6,271 nucleotides of DNA. Source: Oscillospiraceae bacterium. GTDB taxonomy: Bacteria > Bacillota > Clostridia > Oscillospirales > Ethanoligenentaceae. The translations under genes were made by a program, and so were the position numbers. Every line of letters begins with the position of its first letter. Position 1 is the stretch's first letter. The stretch spans positions 1 through 6,271 of the forward strand of contig DOXU01000147.1 of assembly GCA_003518885.1 (NCBI GenBank), in the 5' to 3' direction. The notes below the pieces were generated by a model, which did not search any database, was not told the DNA's origin, and saw only the letters and a list, made by a program, of their open reading frames with translations. Of this stretch, positions 5,433 through 6,271 are shown piece by piece.

Positions 5433-6271
5433 GTGTATAAACACGTGGGGAGACCAGTCATTTTTGTGGTGGCGGTCATCATCGCAATACTCACGTATCT
5501 TTCAATAGCCGGCTGGCATTACACTTTTGGAGATGAGACGATCTCTGCAATCAAAGGGGCAACGGAGATGCGCCTAGGCATTGATATCCGAGGCGGGGTG
5601 GATGCAACATTCCGCCCACAGGACAATTATAAGGCTTCCAATGCAGAGATGGATGCGGCCGCGGCTGTTCTGCGCACAAGGCTTGATAGTAAGAATATTT
5701 CTGATGCGGAAGTCTATACAGATTACCGGAATAGAGAAGTTATTGTACGCTTTCCATGGCGTTCAGGCCAAACAAATCAGGACCCAGAGCAGGCCATTCA
5801 AGAGTTGGGAGAGATGGCAGAACTTTCGTTTAAGGCACCAGATAGCACAGTGCTGATGACAGGAAAAGATGTAAAGAGTGCCTCTGCAGTTTATAACCAA
5901 CAAGACCAACAGTATGTCGTTTTGCTAAATTTAAATAATTCGGGAAAAGCGAAGTTTACAAATGCGGCTAAGAAATATTACCAACAGACAATTTCGATCA
6001 ATATGGATGAGGAGAAGATTTCTTCTCCAACAATGAACATTGACCCAAGCAGTGTTTCTGGCGATCTTAGTCAGGCGACAATTGAAGGAAGCAGTTCCGA
6101 TCCGTTTACCGTTACCTCTGCAAAAGCTTTAGCGGATAAAATTAATGCAGGTGCATTACCGTTTAAATTGCAGACGGATAATTATTCAACGATTTCACCG
6201 TCTTTGGGCTCAAACGCGCTACATATGATGCTAATGGCCGGTATGGTAGCGGCCATTATTATCGTGTTGTT
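5433..6271 (+). CDS. secD: Protein translocase subunit SecD, N-terminal part (runs off right edge)
   Basis: SecD works with SecF at the SecYEG channel, where it uses the proton gradient to help pull exported proteins across the membrane. The frame opens at GTG 5433 and stays open for 279 codons to the window end. An N-terminal membrane segment (about residues 8-28, rich in V, I, A and L) is followed by the conserved SecD motif LGIDIRGG at 48-55. The extracytoplasmic P1 domain follows: RTRLDSKNISDAEVY, VIVRFPW, KISSPTMN near 195-202, and NAGALPFKL at 238-246. PSLG at 256-259 then leads into the second membrane segment, which is cut off by the edge. About 200 residues between the motif and the second membrane segment is the compact P1 size of Gram-positive proteins, much shorter than in E. 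coli. Whether secF follows or is fused (SecDF) cannot be seen. The first bases after the ribosome site make the start clear. Confidence 0.93.
   Translation, partial: MYKHVGRPVIFVVAVIIAILTYLSIAGWHYTFGDETISAIKGATEMRLGIDIRGGVDATFRPQDNYKASNAEMDAAAAVLRTRLDSKNISDAEVYTDYRNREVIVRFPWRSGQTNQDPEQAIQELGEMAELSFKAPDSTVLMTGKDVKSASAVYNQQDQQYVVLLNLNNSGKAKFTNAAKKYYQQTISINMDEEKISSPTMNIDPSSVSGDLSQATIEGSSSDPFTVTSAKALADKINAGALPFKLQTDNYSTISPSLGSNALHMMLMAGMVAAIIIVL

Noticed and set aside
5240..5494. Minus-strand open frame of 84 codons across the purB end and secD start
   Set aside because: It overlaps two clear genes and the secD promoter, resembles no family I recognise, and lies antisense to strong coding frames.
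5581..5856. Plus-strand open frame of 91 codons inside secD
   Set aside because: It is the wrong frame within a clear SecD coding region; the real frame carries LGIDIRGG and the other family motifs.

Overview
The window looks like chromosomal DNA of an anaerobic low-to-moderate-GC Bacillota. Negativicutes or Clostridia would fit, but that is inference: the gene content, strong AGGAGG-type ribosome sites, sigma-A-like promoters and a DUF815 ATPase point that way, and no rRNA or marker gene settles it. Nothing looks mobile. I see no transposase, integrase, CRISPR array, tRNA or rRNA.

Left half, minus strand (about 2393 down to 81): a branched-chain amino acid operon. A consensus-like promoter (2365-2393) drives a leader of about 119 nt. 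The leader holds a 10-bp tandem repeat and a perfect 13-bp stem-loop. It is followed by ilvB (acetolactate synthase catalytic subunit) and ilvN (its ACT-domain regulatory subunit). The two proteins form one enzyme, the first common step of valine, leucine and isoleucine synthesis. ilvN very probably starts at a TTG codon at 581, inside the longest open frame. The IlvB protein keeps the catalytic Glu and the TPP motif, but it lacks several residues that are near-invariant in biosynthetic enzymes and also lacks the usual C-terminal tail. Left of ilvN is an AT-rich edge (1-80) with a 7-1-7 palindrome, a 20-bp near-tandem repeat and a possible promoter for a gene beyond the window.

Right half, plus strand: a divergent promoter (2449-2478), with a palindrome at its probable start site, precedes a 420-residue DUF815-type AAA+ ATPase of unknown role. 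After 63 bp comes purB (adenylosuccinate lyase, purine synthesis), which may be cotranscribed with it. A further strong promoter (5339-5367) then drives secD, a subunit of the SecDF protein-export motor. It starts at GTG 5433 and runs off the right edge.

Overall this is a housekeeping region. No clearly new multi-gene system is visible. The points most worth a second look are the divergent IlvB active-site residues, the structured ilvB leader, and the uncharacterised ATPase with its palindromic promoter.
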